From contig JARKIP010000035.1 of NCBI GenBank assembly GCA_029990175.1, positions 40,748,001-40,812,000 on the forward strand: a DNA stretch of 64,000 nt, in the 5' to 3' direction. The DNA comes from Petunia secreta (Eukaryota; Streptophyta; Magnoliopsida; Solanales; Solanaceae). Below the pieces are notes generated by a model that made no database searches, was not told the origin of the DNA, and saw only the letters and a list, made by a program, of their open reading frames with translations. Below are positions 10,801-22,449 of the stretch, piece by piece. The position numbers were made by a program, and so were the translations under genes. Position 1 is the stretch's first letter. Each line of letters opens with the position of its first letter.

Positions 10801-12670
10801 TTCCCATCGAGCTTGACAGTATAAGTGTTGGATCTGCCATTGTGAACAGCTGTTCGGTCATATTGCCATGGTCGACCCAATAGCAAATGACAGGCTTGCA
10901 TCGGCACCACATCGAATATCATTTCATCTTGATACTCTCCGATTCTGAACTTGATCCACACTTGTTTGACAACTCTCAATTCTCCACACTCATTCAGCCA
11001 TTGTAATTTGTAAGGGTGGGGATGCTTCAAAGTAGTTAGTCCCATTTGTGAGACCAAAGTTTGGCTCACCACATTTGCACAACTACCAGAATCAATGATC
11101 ATTGAACACACCTTACCCCTCACTCGACATCGGGCATGAAAGAGGTTTTCTCGTTGGTTGTCCTCTTCTTCAAGGGTCATGCAGCTCAAATTCCTTCGAA
11201 CCACAAGAAACATTTCTGGATGATCAGCTTCGGTAGCTTCGCGATCATCATCACCTTCAGCTCGGTCAGTCTCCTCGATAAATTCCTCCTCGGTGTCACT
11301 CGCTTGCTCATGGACGGTTCCATCTTCGAGCAGAAGCATAACTTTGCGAGTTGGACACTCTTTTGCCATGTGACCATAACCCTTGCATTTATGACACTGA
11401 ATATTCGAAGCACTAGGGGAGTTGAGTTGAACTTTACCTCCCACTTCTCTTGATTGGTTAACGGTCACACCCCTCTCGAAGGGTCTGTTCGATTCTCGAA
11501 CAGTGTTGGTACCTGTTTGGTTTGGACTCTTCCATTCTTTACCTCGGTTCAAGGGAGTAGAAGTAGTGACTCCTTGATACCGGTTTGCCTTATCGTCCTT
11601 TACCAATTTTTCAGCTTCGGTGGCAGCATCGAACAGATCTTCCAACGTGTGATACACGTGGAGCCTCAATTGAGATGACACATCCCGAGCTAAGCCGTTT
11701 TTGAATCGGATGATGGCTTGCTCTTCATCCTATACCAGATCAAGATTCAATCGAACCTTTTCGAACTTATCATGGTACTCTTGGACTGACTTGGACCCTT
11801 GCTTTAGCTCATAGAGCTTTTGCATTTGAGTCTGTCTGTACTTGGCACTTAAATACTTAGCATCCATTGCTCTCATCAACTGTGGCCAAGTATTGACTAC
11901 TGGATAGTCATTTCTTCTTCTATGCCTCTTGTCAGATCCCACCATGTTGATGCATAGGCTTCGAACGAAGCAATGGCATGGGCAGCTTTTCTCTCATCGG
12001 TCATCTCATTGGTTTCAAAGATGCGCTCCATCTTAAGCTTCCATTCAAGATATTCATCTGGATCACTAGTTCCTTTAAATGGTGGAATAATGATCTTGAC
12101 ACTGTTCAAGTTTGAGTCTCGAACACCACGAACCTGTTCGGGATACTCATCATCACGATCATTAGCCTCACGCTCAATATTTCTTTCAACATTTGCGCCT
12201 CGGCCTCGACCTCGGAAATTTCCACGACCTCGGTGAGCTTGCCTTCGTTGAGTGAACGGCGGCTCATTCTCATATTCGTCCTCGGGAAATTCCTCTTCAT
12301 CAACCTCTTCGACAACGGCTCCAAGATCTCTTCGGGCCTTTGGAAGTGGTATCCTTTCTCCTCGGGGAATGCCCAAGTTTTGATAGCCTGCTTGGGGATT
12401 GCCCAAGTTGAGTTCTCTTCGAATTGCTTCACTTATCAACTGATGTTATCGAACAAGCTCAGCATACAGCTCAGGTTTCATCAGAGTGGAATGGCTAGTT
12501 CCATCGCCGGACCCATTCATGGCCACGGACGCGCTTCCTTGCTCGAGTTGAGTCACTCGAGCAGTTACTCCTCTTACTTCGGCACTGACACCTTGTATCG
12601 CAGCCATGAGATCGGCTAACGACACTTCGGGCTTCTCAATGCCTTTGCCATCGCCTCCATTCCCAGCCAT
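7642..12670 (-). pseudogene. E2 gag-pol, disabled by two stops and two frameshifts
   Basis: Gag starts at 12670 (MAGNGG). An in-frame TAA near 12443 replaces an expected Gln codon after ELVR, consistent with C-to-T decay. The frame shifts near 11900-11945, a TAG interrupts at about 11730, and another frameshift near 8575 falls before the second catalytic Asp of integrase. Between 11681 and 8571 a frame of 1036 codons keeps the zinc knuckle CHKCKGYGHMAKEC, protease DSG, RT YFDDIL, RNase H and the integrase N-terminus. The last 310-codon piece carries the integrase core end, the GPF region and a tail in the LTR. It cannot make a complete polyprotein. Confidence 0.9.
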
Positions 12671-13875
12671 GGTACCTGCACAAGTCAAAGACCAACAAAA
12701 TGTTAAGGTCAGAAATCACCTCACACACTCCCTCACCTTTGATGGGTGGCACTCGGGTCCACTCAATTTATGGGTTCGGTTTTTGGTCACACAAGAACTT
12801 GTAGCCAATGGCTTCCTCGGTTGATCAACCTCTCTCAATTCCTTCGATTTGACAATCTACGATGTCTTACTTCGGGAAGAGTGAGTTGATTTGACTCAAT
12901 GGAACGGACAGCTATTTACTCTTGCGCTTCGGGAAGTCAAAAGAATTTTCTACGAAGTTGGACTTCGGTCACCCACGCACGAGTTCCTATCAGCTCAAAT
13001 GAGTTAGTACGACCTCGAGTAGAACAATTACTCTAAAGATCCACTAACTAGAATTTTCGGACAGAAGAAAGTGAAAACCTAGGAGAATCTACCCTCTGAT
13101 TCCCTTTTGGAATCTTTTTCGAACACACCAACTCTTGTCCATACAAGAGTGGTCCCTCCTTGGTACGGATAGGGTTTTACCTTATCCACTTTCCTTTTCT
13201 CAGCCGACAACTTTTCACCTGGGGTTTTGATGTTTACACTTTACCCCTTTCTTCTTCATTGGAACAGTGAAGCCTTGCTCCGGTGTACGGATTAAACAGC
13301 TTCGGTTCACTGACCACGAATTTAACAAAGATCTGGGTTGCTCTTCAACTCCGGTTTCAAACAACAACGGAGGAATTCAAACAAAGTTCTTGAGCTAAGT
13401 TTCCAGCTCCTTCGTGTCGTACACTGTTACAATCTTGTAACAAGTTTCGGCGTACGGACAACGAGTTTAACAAAGAACTTCGAATTTTCAAGCGCAAAAC
13501 AAACCCAAATCACTCAAGAACCACCAATCTTCATCGGTTTCATCCAAACACGATGGGGGTTCTAGTTCCAGCCACCAACAACTTCAAAGCAATCCAAATT
13601 TCACCAAGAAACCCTAGTCACGAAATCAGTACGTCGGGTTCTTGTTGGAATCAGGAAACTATGGTGAACAAGAATCAACGGTTGTTTAATCCAAACAACC
13701 AACAATCAAACACAATTTTTGAATTTTTTGTTTTTCTACTTTTTTTTTTATTTTTTTTTATTTTTATAAACGCTCAGCAACAACAATCAAACACATGGAA
13801 GAAAGCTGAAACTAAAGACACAAGCACGATTTTAAGTGAACAGGATTTGAGGTTGTAAGAACAAACTCAAACCTT
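12671..13875 (-). other. E2 untranslated leader
   Basis: No coding potential is visible. It contains CCGGTGTACGG and TCGGCGTACGGA near 13278 and 13447, a small palindromic GTAC-centred motif also found in the E3 leader. A poly-T stretch occurs near 13738-13770. Confidence 0.7.
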
Positions 13876-13887
13876 GCTCTGATACCA
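13876..13887 (-). other. E2 primer-binding site
   Basis: TGGTATCAGAGC on the minus strand, initiator tRNA-Met type, lies three bases from the LTR. Confidence 0.9.
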
Positions 13888-13890
13888 AGA

Positions 13891-14613
13891 TGGTGCAAGC
13901 AAACCCGAAGGAAATGCTAAACACGAAACGCGGAAGAAAATCAACAAGAAAGTAAAGATAGAAGCAAGACAAATCTTGCTTCGATTCGAAAGAACAGTGA
14001 GGAACCTGTCTCAAGCTCGATCGAAGGGAAATCAAGACGCACCTATACTATGCAACAATCCTCAAGAAAGACCCGCTTCTTGCAAATTGAATGATCAAGA
14101 AGAAATTGTTCAAACGAATAACACCGATTGACACAAGTTCTTTAAAAGCCCACGTCGGGGTTCGGCTCCATCGGAGACTCACAATAGTACTTGCTGTGTT
14201 TTCATAAACTCAAAACTGTGTATGTTACAATGAAATGAAATGGACTATTTATAGGCTACACTAAGGATAAAGTAGTAAATAGTCACAAGTGACTAATAAG
14301 AACAAGCCACGCAGGGCTGAGACAAGTTTGTGTTCGCCAGCCTTAACTTCGGTGCTCGGTCGCTTGCTCGAACTCGTTGTCTTCGGACGCTCAATTGTCT
14401 TCGAGCTCATTGTCCTCGGTCACTTTGCCTTCGGGCTCAAATCTGAAGATAATGCCTTCGGTTCTTGAGTCCGGCCACTCAGCTTCAGGGCAGTTGTTTT
14501 CCTTCGGCCAGGCTAAGTGAATGTGCACATCGTGCAGCAGCTTGGCTTGCCTTCGTGTCATTGGTCTCCTCGGTGGATCGAACACTTGATCAGCACGTGT
14601 TCGGGCTGCATCA
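13891..14613 (-). repeat. E2 5' LTR (complete, 723 bp)
   Basis: It begins TGGTGCAAGC and ends GGCTGCATCA. The TATA box (TATAAATA on the minus strand) is at 14246-14253. Upstream of it are repeated CTTCGG, TTCGAG and GCTCGG words, a weaker CpG-containing U3 array than in E1. CATGT (14614-14618) is the predicted target duplication; its partner is off-window. Confidence 0.9.
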
Positions 14614-15434
14614 CATGTGCAGCCTTTTTCTCTTCGGTCATCTCATTGGCTTCGAAGATTCGTTCCATTTTAAGCTTCCATTGAAGATACTCGTCCGGAT
14701 CACATGATGCAGCCTTTTTCTCTTCGGTCATCTCATTGGCTTCGAAGATTCGTTCCATTTTAAGCTTCCATTGAAGATACTCGTCCGGATCACTATCTGA
14801 ATGATGGAATAGTGATCTTGACACTGTTTAAATTTGAATCACGAGCACCTCGGATTAGCTCCGGATACTCATCATGATATTCATCAGCCTCACGCTCAGT
14901 ATTTCGATTAACATTCGCGCCTCGGCCTCGACCTCGAAAATTTGCACGACCTCATTGAACCTGCCTTCGTTGACCGAATGGTGGTTTATATTCAGCTTCA
15001 GGAAATTCTTCTCCATTGACCCCTTCATCAACGGCCTCAAGTTGTCTTCGGGCCATTGGAAGTGACAATCTATCACATCGGGGAATGCCCAAGTTTTGAT
15101 AATAAGCTTGGGGATTGCCCAAGGTTTGTTGTTGCACTTGGGGATTGCCCAAGTGTTGATTAGCTCGAGGATTTCCCACAGCTTCATTTCGATCAGCTTC
15201 GTCCTTCAACTGTTGTTGTCGAAGGAGCTCAGCAAATTTCTCCGATTTCATAGGAGTGGAGTTGCTCGTTCCAGCGCCGGACCCATGCAAGGCCACGGGC
15301 ATACTCCCTTGTTTGAGGTTAGATACTCGAGCACTCACTCCTTTTACTTCGGCGCTAAGGCCTTGTATCGCAGCCATGAGATCGGCTAACGACACCTCGG
15401 GCGCTGCAATGCCCTTCTCTTCGTTTCCAGCCAT
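14614..15434 (-). pseudogene. E3 gag fragment with a 90-bp in-frame duplication
   Basis: The start at 15434 (MAGNEEKG) matches E2 Gag. A TGA near 14950 interrupts the RG-rich region where Arg (CGA) is expected, and a frameshift lies near 14800-14820. The segment DPDEYLQWKLKMERIFEANE occurs twice, as described in the separate repeat entry. It stops at the E2 insertion. No product is expected. Confidence 0.82.
14619..14798 (-). repeat. Two tandem 90-bp copies inside E3 gag
   Basis: 14619-14708 and 14709-14798 are nearly identical direct repeats. Ninety bases equal 30 codons, so the duplication keeps the Gag frame and doubles a DPDEYLQWKLKMERIF segment. Confidence 0.9.
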
Positions 15435-16602
15435 TGCTCCTACACAAATCAAAGACTAATTAGAAATCACCTCACACACTCCCTCACTTTTAATGGGTGG
15501 CGCTCGGGTCCACTCAATTTGTGGGTTCGGTTTTAGTTACTCGAGGAACTTGTCAATGTCCTCTAAGATCCTTCAAGTTCGACAATAGTCACTGACTCTT
15601 CAGGAAGAGTGAAGTGATGTTTGACTCGATAGAACGAACACTGTTTTTACTGCGCTCGGAAAATCAAAGAATTTTCTACGAAAGTTCGGACTTCGGTCAC
15701 CCCTCGCACGAATTCTTAAAAGCTCAAATTCAATAGTACGCCCTCGAGTAGAAGAGATTACTCCAGAGATCCACTACGTGAATTATCGATCACAAGAAAA
15801 GTGAAAACCTAGGAGATTCTACCCTTCGACTCCTCCTTCGAAATCCTTCGAACACACCAACTCTTGTACGTATAAAAGTGGTCCCTCCTTGGTATGGATA
15901 GGGATTTACCTTATCCAATTTCCCTTTTCAAACCGACAAAATTCCACCTGGGTTTTAGATTTTGAAACTTTACCCCTTTCTTCTTCAATGGAACAGTGAA
16001 TCTTTTACTCCGGCGTACGGACAAAATTCTTCGTTCACTGACCACGATTTCAACAGACATTGGGTTTCCTTTCACTCCGGTAACATTTAACATCGGAGGA
16101 AATCAATTCCAGAAGTTTGAGCTAAGAAAACTTCACTTCGTCCGTACACTGCTATAATGTAACAAGTTTCCGGCGTACGGACGATGGCTCAATCACAGAA
16201 CTTCAAATTTTTAATGCAAACACAATCCAAATCAAATAAGAACCACCAGTCTTCAACGATAACAACCAAAATCAACTGGGGTTCGATATCAAAACCACCA
16301 ATCATCAAGAACAGTCCAAAATAACATTGAGAAACCCTAGTCGTCAATCGTGTACGACGGGTAGTCATTGGATTCCTTAGACGATGAAGATTACAAATCT
16401 GTGGTTGTTCGATTCAAACAACCAACGAATAACAAATTTTTGAATTCTTTTCTTTTTTTCACTTTTTTTTGGTAAAATTAGAACACCAACAGTAACACAA
16501 GAACAATAACAAGAACACGAAACGGAAAACAAAGACACAAACGCAAGAAAATTAAAGATAACGTCGAATAGGATTTGAGGTTGTAGAGATAAGCCCAAAC
16601 GT
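15435..16602 (-). other. E3 untranslated leader
   Basis: Non-coding and AT-rich. It carries TCCGGCGTACGGA near 16009 and 16168 and TCCGTACAC near 16139, matching the GTAC-centred motifs of the E2 leader. Confidence 0.65.
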
Positions 16603-16614
16603 GCTCTGATACCA
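16603..16614 (-). other. E3 primer-binding site
   Basis: TGGTATCAGAGC on the minus strand, three bases from the LTR start at 16618. Confidence 0.9.
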
Positions 16615-16617
16615 AGA

Positions 16618-17415
16618 TGGTGCATGCTAAATCCAAAGATGAAGGCAAGCAACCGAAAACAACAGCGGAAAGTAAAGATAGAAGTTTGACACAACTTTTC
16701 TTGCTTGAACGACACCGAGGAACTGGTCTCGGTACGATTCAAGTAGAAGGAAAGAGAACATAAACTATTCAACAATCCTCAAGAGAACAATGCCTCTTAC
16801 AAACTGAATGATCAAAGAGGAATTGTTCAATCGGATTCACCGAAAGCCACAAGTTCCGAAGACCCCATCGGGTTTGCTCACATCTGAGACTCAAAGAGTA
16901 ATTAATTTCGGCAAATCTCATTCAATAATCAATATCCAAAATCTAGCTAACTTACAATGAAATGTAAAGGAGTATATATAGACTTCTCTAGGGATAAAAC
17001 AGTAAATGGTCACAGGCGATCAATAGGAGTAAGCCACGCAGGGCTGGATATCTGAGTGTTCGGTCATTCCTTCAACCGAACACTTGAAATTCGAATACTT
17101 CAGCTCGAGCTCTTGACTTCGGTGCTCGTGACTCGGCTTAAGCTGACTTCGGTCGCGCTTCCTTCGATTATTTGTTTGATTTACTTCGGCGCCGAGGTTG
17201 AGTGCTCGGTTTGGGTTTGGTCACCCCCTTCTTCGAGCTCAAGTTTATAAATGAAGCCTTCGATCCTTGAGCTCGGCCAATCAGCTTCGGAGTGGTGGTT
17301 GCTTTCTCCCAACCAAGCCAAGTGAATGTGAACATCGTGCAGCAGCTTGGCTTGGCTTCGTGTCATCTGCTTCGGTGGATCGAACATTTGATCAGCACGT
17401 GTTCGGGCTGCATCA
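16618..17415 (-). repeat. E3 5' LTR (798 bp)
   Basis: It begins TGGTGCATGC and ends GGGCTGCATCA. The terminal 40 bp nearly equals that of E2. A TATA-like TATATATA lies near 16975-16983. GTTCT (17416-17420) is the predicted target duplication. Confidence 0.88.
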
Positions 17416-19587
17416 GTTCTTAACCTGCTGTGGTAGAGCCCCTGTCTAATATTTAAGGGAGTTTCTTTATCACCCTACCTGTTATTTATTTGTGTGCATT
17501 GAGGACATTGCACAATTTTAAGTGTGGGGTGGGGGATTCCTATTTTTGTTGTATAATTTTCATTAGTTTGTCTATTAACGTCTTTGTTTATTTCTTGCTT
17601 TCTAGTTTAGCTTTTAGCAATAAAGAAAAAATAAATAAATATTGGAATATAAGAAAAATTAAAAAAAATAGAAATAGTTTTTTTTAAGTTAGCCGTTTCT
17701 TAATCTTTCTAGTAGTCATAGTTAGAGTAGATAATAATTCCCCGTGGTTTTTATTTGGGCATTGGTTCTGTTCCATGGGATGAAAGCTTGAACGATCCTT
17801 TTTTTTTAAAATTTGTTTTAGATAGTTTTAGTTCATTGTAGTATTAGAGAGAGGAAAGGAAAGCTCATGTTTAGGGTCTAGGTGCCTTGTGACATATTTG
17901 ATGCTAACAATATTTAGACCTGAGCACATGGATTAAATGCCCGTCTTGTGAGTTTTTGAATTAAATTGTGCCAAGAAAAATAAGAATAACCTTATTTGTG
18001 ACGCTTAGGCTCAGTTTCTTGACTCTTGTGTGCTAAGTGCTTTATGGTTTATTCTCGAGCCTGTTTACTGCTTTGATTGAGAGTCCGAATTGATCTATCT
18101 TGAGTGTGTGATGTGTCATTGTGTGAGTGAGGTTTCTAGTTTTGTTCCATGCTGGTAACTTGAGTCTATAACTTGGCCGGTGTGTGATTGAAGCGAAATC
18201 CTAAGTTTTGCTCAATTTAGAAAATGATTATAGGCCTTCCTTGACCATTTGAGATTTTTATAGCCTACCATATACTTGATTGATCCTTGTCAGCCCCTTT
18301 GAGCCTTTATTCTATTTATTGGTAGCCATATTACAAGCCTTGACCTATTTTGAATCGAATTTCCTATTTTTTGTGCACCTCATCTCCTAGAGCACTTGCA
18401 AAATAGCACAATGTGTTGAGAAGCTAAAGTTGGAGTAAAAGGTTGATTGGTTTGTGAATTGGTGCTAGTTGTCATGTAAAAGAAGTGTTTGTGAAAAAAA
18501 ATGAAAGAGAAAAAAATTACTCCCTCCATTCTAGTTTAGATGAACTTTTTCGCTTTTCGAGAATCAAATTAGATGAACTTTGACCAATAATTGAAGATGA
18601 TTTTTTTCATCATATTGATATGGGAAGAGTTGCATGTTATAGTACTTTCCATATAGTTTTTGAATTTGCAAATTTTTATTTGAAAATATTAATTTAATAT
18701 AGTTTAATTTAGATTCAAAGATTAGTCAAATTGACTCTCAAAAAGTGAAAAGGTTTATCCTTTCCGATATGGAGGGAGTACTAGATTGCCTGGCCAACTA
18801 TCAAATAGAAAAAAAATGTGGAAGTTGAAAAAAAGAGCACTTTTTCTGAGCTGAAAAATATTCATGGGCGTAAATAAAAAAAAAGGAAAAGACTAGGTGC
18901 TATTGAAGTTGAAAAGGGATGAATTTTTGAAAGAAAGAACTGTGCTAAATTTAATGTTGTGTAAGTGTTTTGGGAGGTTTAGTCACTTTATCCATAGTTA
19001 TCCTACCTGAACCGCAGCCTACATTACAACCAGTGTTAAGTCCTATTTGATTTTAGACTGAGCAGACTTATATTAGTGGGGATTTACATGACGGGCAAGC
19101 CTACGGTACTTCTTGTGTGGCATGTGAACTTTCTTTGTGAGAGTTGAGTGAATTCTTTTGATATTTAAAGTCTGAAAATTATTTTCTAATATCTTTTGAG
19201 AGCTGCGACTTACTCTCTTGTTGTGAGGGACATGATTCATGAAGGATATGTGATTTTATTAGAGTCTCAGTCGAGGTAAGTGAGCGGGCTTGAGAAACGT
19301 GGTATCATAGAGTCTGTTATTGAGGTTAGGATGTCACAAGTAGGTTGTTTGATTATTTGAACTATTTTGGATTGTCTGGCACTATTAAAAATTGAGGAAG
19401 TGTGTGAAGGATGCATATGAGAAGGTTTACTTGTTGGTATCAGGCATGATCATAGGTATAATTGTTACTCGTTGAGGTGCTCGGCTGTGAGGATGCTTTG
19501 ATTAGTGTTGGTGTGATAGAATCGTGTCTGAAGTATAAGTATTTTTGTGATTACTTGAGGACGAGCAATAGTTTAAGTGTGGGGTAT
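17416..19587 (+). other. E10 non-coding 3' region
   Basis: 2.2 kb without a convincing frame, between where pol should end and the 3' LTR. It contains a Stowaway-like MITE at 18530-18778. Confidence 0.55.
18530..18778. mobile_element. Stowaway-like MITE (249 bp)
   Basis: It begins CTCCCTCCATTCTAGTTTAG and ends TATGGAGGGAG, terminal inverted repeats of the common Tc1/mariner-derived Stowaway type. TA flanks both ends (18528-18529 and 18779-18780). It has no coding capacity. Confidence 0.85.
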
Positions 19588-20783
19588 TGATGTTGGGCAT
19601 TCCTTTGAGTATTATGGTGTTTAACTATGCCCAACTAACTTTAATTCTTGATTCTATATTAATTGGGTGTTACCTTGTTTATTAGGGACAATTGAAGTTG
19701 ATTTTTGATATATTGAGCTAGTTAGAGAAATTGGCATGTGGTTGGGATGAGAGATGGAGAATGGAAGTGTTGAGAATATATTGTAGCAAGATTTGGGCTA
19801 AAAAATGGAGTTTGGCGTGAAATTGGACACTAGCGCAAAAAAGAACAAGGAAACCATGAAGAATTGCTACAACAGCCTTGTTACGTGAAGGTGTAGGCCT
19901 AAACTCGATCCTAGTTTGACCAGGACATGGGCAATTTATTTAAGTCAAGTCATTCTTTGGAATATAAAAAGAAAATACTATACATTATGGAGGGGAGGTC
20001 ACGTTGGCAGACTTTTGACGTTGCTGTCTAAGGATAACGCAGCAGCACCATGCTCGGAGCACTCCAACAAGTTTTCTTTTCTTTTCTTTTTTTTTTCCTT
20101 AATTTAGTTTGTGTATTCTATAGTTGTGGGATTCTCCATGAATGTTGATATTTCGATGTTGATTTGATTTCATTAATATATTACATTGGGTTATTTATTC
20201 ATATCCTGAGCCTAATTATTTGATTGCTTGATTACCAATTGAATACTATCTATGAACCTATGGTTGAACTTGAAAGTGGAAATTGTAGGTTGCAATAGGA
20301 ATAGTTTCGCGGTTAGGATAGACATTTACATAACAGTCATGCTTAGTCATTATACAGGAAAAATAAATGCGTTTTTGTTAACTCTAATTCCATAGACATA
20401 TAGGCGTTAGGTTGGCTTGAATAGGCGAGCAGGGTATCGTAAGAGTCATGTGAATAATATTAACCCTGTGATTAGTAACCCAGGTAAATTAATTTAGTTA
20501 GATTAACGGAAGAATTTAACAGGATTGACAGATGTCTCATAACCCTAGGCTATTATCTCGTCTTGATATCCGTAATTGTGTATTAATTGTTTTAGTTGTT
20601 AGCTTAGTTTAATTAGTTAATTTTATTTAGATAAACTCTAAACTCTTAAAACATTCTTGTCTAGGTAATTAAGAATTGTTTGATTTAGTTAGTAGTTGAT
20701 CAATAGTCCTCGTGAACGATACTTTACTTATCACTTTATTACTTGATCGACCGTGTATATTTTTGTGTGCGTTTGGAGCGACA
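19588..20783 (+). repeat. E10 3' LTR (1196 bp)
   Basis: It starts TGATGTTGGGC after a purine tract and ends GGAGCGACA. The R-U5 part (about 20340-20783) resembles the solo LTR at 28004-29346 read on the other strand, including the AATAGTCCTCGTGAACGATA end. Same family, well diverged. Confidence 0.7.
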
Positions 20784-22000
20784 CCGATCTAAAGGCAACA
20801 TTGGGGAGCCATCCACCGATAGAGGCAGTGAGTTCACGAGCGGGATAGGAAGAGCTTCTGCAGGCCACCAAAGCAATGGGCGACCGCTGATCCATAGGCT
20901 GAATCCCCGCAGGCAGCCGACAAAACATCGGCTTTACTGCGGACCATTATAGTGAGCTCCAGTGCCAAAGATACGAAGAATGAAGATTGAACTGGTTGAT
21001 AGGCGTCTGCCGATCCTGAAAGGCGGAAGACAGAAGACGAGTCAAAAGCTAGCCTTTGGCGGCTGCTGAATAATTGGTTAAATGTCTTAAGTAGAAAGGT
21101 GGTTTTATAAATAATTATTTAGCATACAAACCACAGCTATAAATAGCTCATTAGGCCTCCAAGGCATTTATCTTTCATCTTATATTACACTTTGAAATAT
21201 CTTGTAAACTTAGAGAGCATGAGAAGGGTTTTAACAATATTTGTAAGAATCTAGTCCTTATATCTTCAATCCAATACTATGATTCTTACTATTTCAATCC
21301 ATTTTAATTATATGTTTGAACCTAGTATGAGTAGCTAAACTCATATTATGAGTTTATTTACAATGACTTGATTCTCTTACTTTAAATGCTCGATTTTGTT
21401 TCACAGAACTTATGGGTGAATGTTTTTCTAGTTCTCATCACATTTATTGTCTAAGTTTAAGGTGAGGCCTCACTTGAACTAAACCCCACTTTGATTTCAT
21501 CTCCCTAACAGGGTTGAGAGCGTGAGTTTATAAGTACTAGCGAGGATTTCAGTTATATAGGCTTATGAGCCTACCCCATCTAAAAAGAGTAACCAAAAAG
21601 GGTTATTCATACTCCAGTCTTAGAACTAGGTCTTTATGCGCTTTGTTATTGACCCTAATAGGCTTAACAAGGTAAATGCACTCTATACCTAACAGTTTTT
21701 GAGCGTCACAAATATAGGTTCGACTATTAACTCTTTACCCATGAGGATTGTGAGATGAAATTGGTATCTAATTTAGTTGAATCTTATTTGCCTATCCCCT
21801 GGCCTTTAATCCATTGTCTACAATGCATTTACTTCATTGTTGATGTTAGTTGATACCGTTATTTAAAATCAAAATTACGCCCTATTATTTCGGAATCTTT
21901 CAAACACTACTTTAGGGGTAGATTGTTATTCAAGTTAATTTAGATCGTCGCTAGCTCCTTGTGGATACAATCCCGACTCTTGTTGGGTAATTATATTTCG
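20784..22000 (+). repeat. E11: LTR fragment interrupted by E10
   Basis: A TATA box (TATAAATA) lies at 21138-21145, with a GC-richer, CpG-containing stretch at 20784-21070 upstream. The end near 21950-21995 (CTCCTTGTGGATACAATCCC) resembles an LTR U5 of Athila/Tat type. The start of U3 is missing, which fits interruption by E10. The right border is uncertain. Confidence 0.5.
21138..21145 (+). promoter_or_regulatory. E11 LTR TATA box
   Basis: TATAAATA, with a CpG-rich stretch 70-350 bp upstream. Confidence 0.5.
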
Positions 22001-22449
22001 ACGACCCCCCTCCCCCCCACGCACTCTTTTAAGTGTAGGATTGAGCATTCTAAAAATTTGTAGAAACATCCATAATAATACACAAATATAATAATTTATA
22101 CAACTTTATTCATTTTACATACACACGTACACACGCTTATACAATTTTTTTTATAGTGTTCACACAGTGTATGAACTTGTATAAATGTCGCACTTCATTT
22201 TTCGAGCGGTTAGGTTCGAAGGTTTGGGTTTCGACTATAGTAACTCACTTGAGTTTGACTTTAGTTTCGCCACCTAGTAGATGATTTAACTAGGCGTATT
22301 AGGTCACTTAAAGCATGTATTCTTGTATTATGCAATTCTAAGGTCTGCAAACCATGAGATTCTAAGGTAAGATGTTCTACCACTACGACTACTGCTGTAG
22401 CTGTTGTTGCTGTTGCTGCTGCTGCTACTACTACTTCTAGTAGTTAAGT
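22001..22449. other. Unassigned intergenic sequence with a degenerate trinucleotide tract
   Basis: No gene is seen. A degenerate tract of CTA, CTG and TTG triplets lies at 22383-22445, and a C-rich run at 22004-22019. Confidence 0.6.

Larger units (their letters stand above)
7281..14613 (-). mobile_element. E2: CRM-like Ty3/gypsy element, inactivated, interrupted by E1
   Basis: Minus-strand order is LTR (13891-14613), primer-binding site, leader, broken gag-pol, purine tract and a partial 3' LTR (7281-7864). The partial LTR starts exactly where E1 ends; its 584 bp align with 14030-14613 at equal length with about 12 substitutions, mostly transitions. E1 therefore inserted about 140 bp into the E2 3' LTR. 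E2 is older than E1. Without E1 the element would be about 7.5 kb. Confidence 0.9.
14614..17415 (-). mobile_element. E3: 5' portion of a CRM-like element, interrupted by E2
   Basis: Only the LTR (16618-17415), primer-binding site, leader and part of gag remain right of the E2 insertion. The rest of gag-pol and the other LTR should lie left of the window. LTR ends and gag are close to E2, so this is a diverged member of the same family. Confidence 0.85.
17416..20783 (+). mobile_element. E10: 3' end of an Athila/Tat-like Ty3/gypsy element
   Basis: The remaining part has no pol. It shows two hallmark sequences of this clade's 3' region: GAGGACATTGCACAATTTTA followed by AGTGTGGGGT near 17500-17530, and GAGGACGAGCAATAG with AGTGTGGGGTAT just before the LTR at 19588. 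Its 5' part was separated by the E3 insertion and should lie left of the window. No conserved coding frame is visible. Confidence 0.65.

Noticed and set aside
20731..20952. Short opposite-strand frames spanning the E10 LTR end and E11
   Set aside because: They cross an LTR border and are antisense to each other, with no recognisable product.
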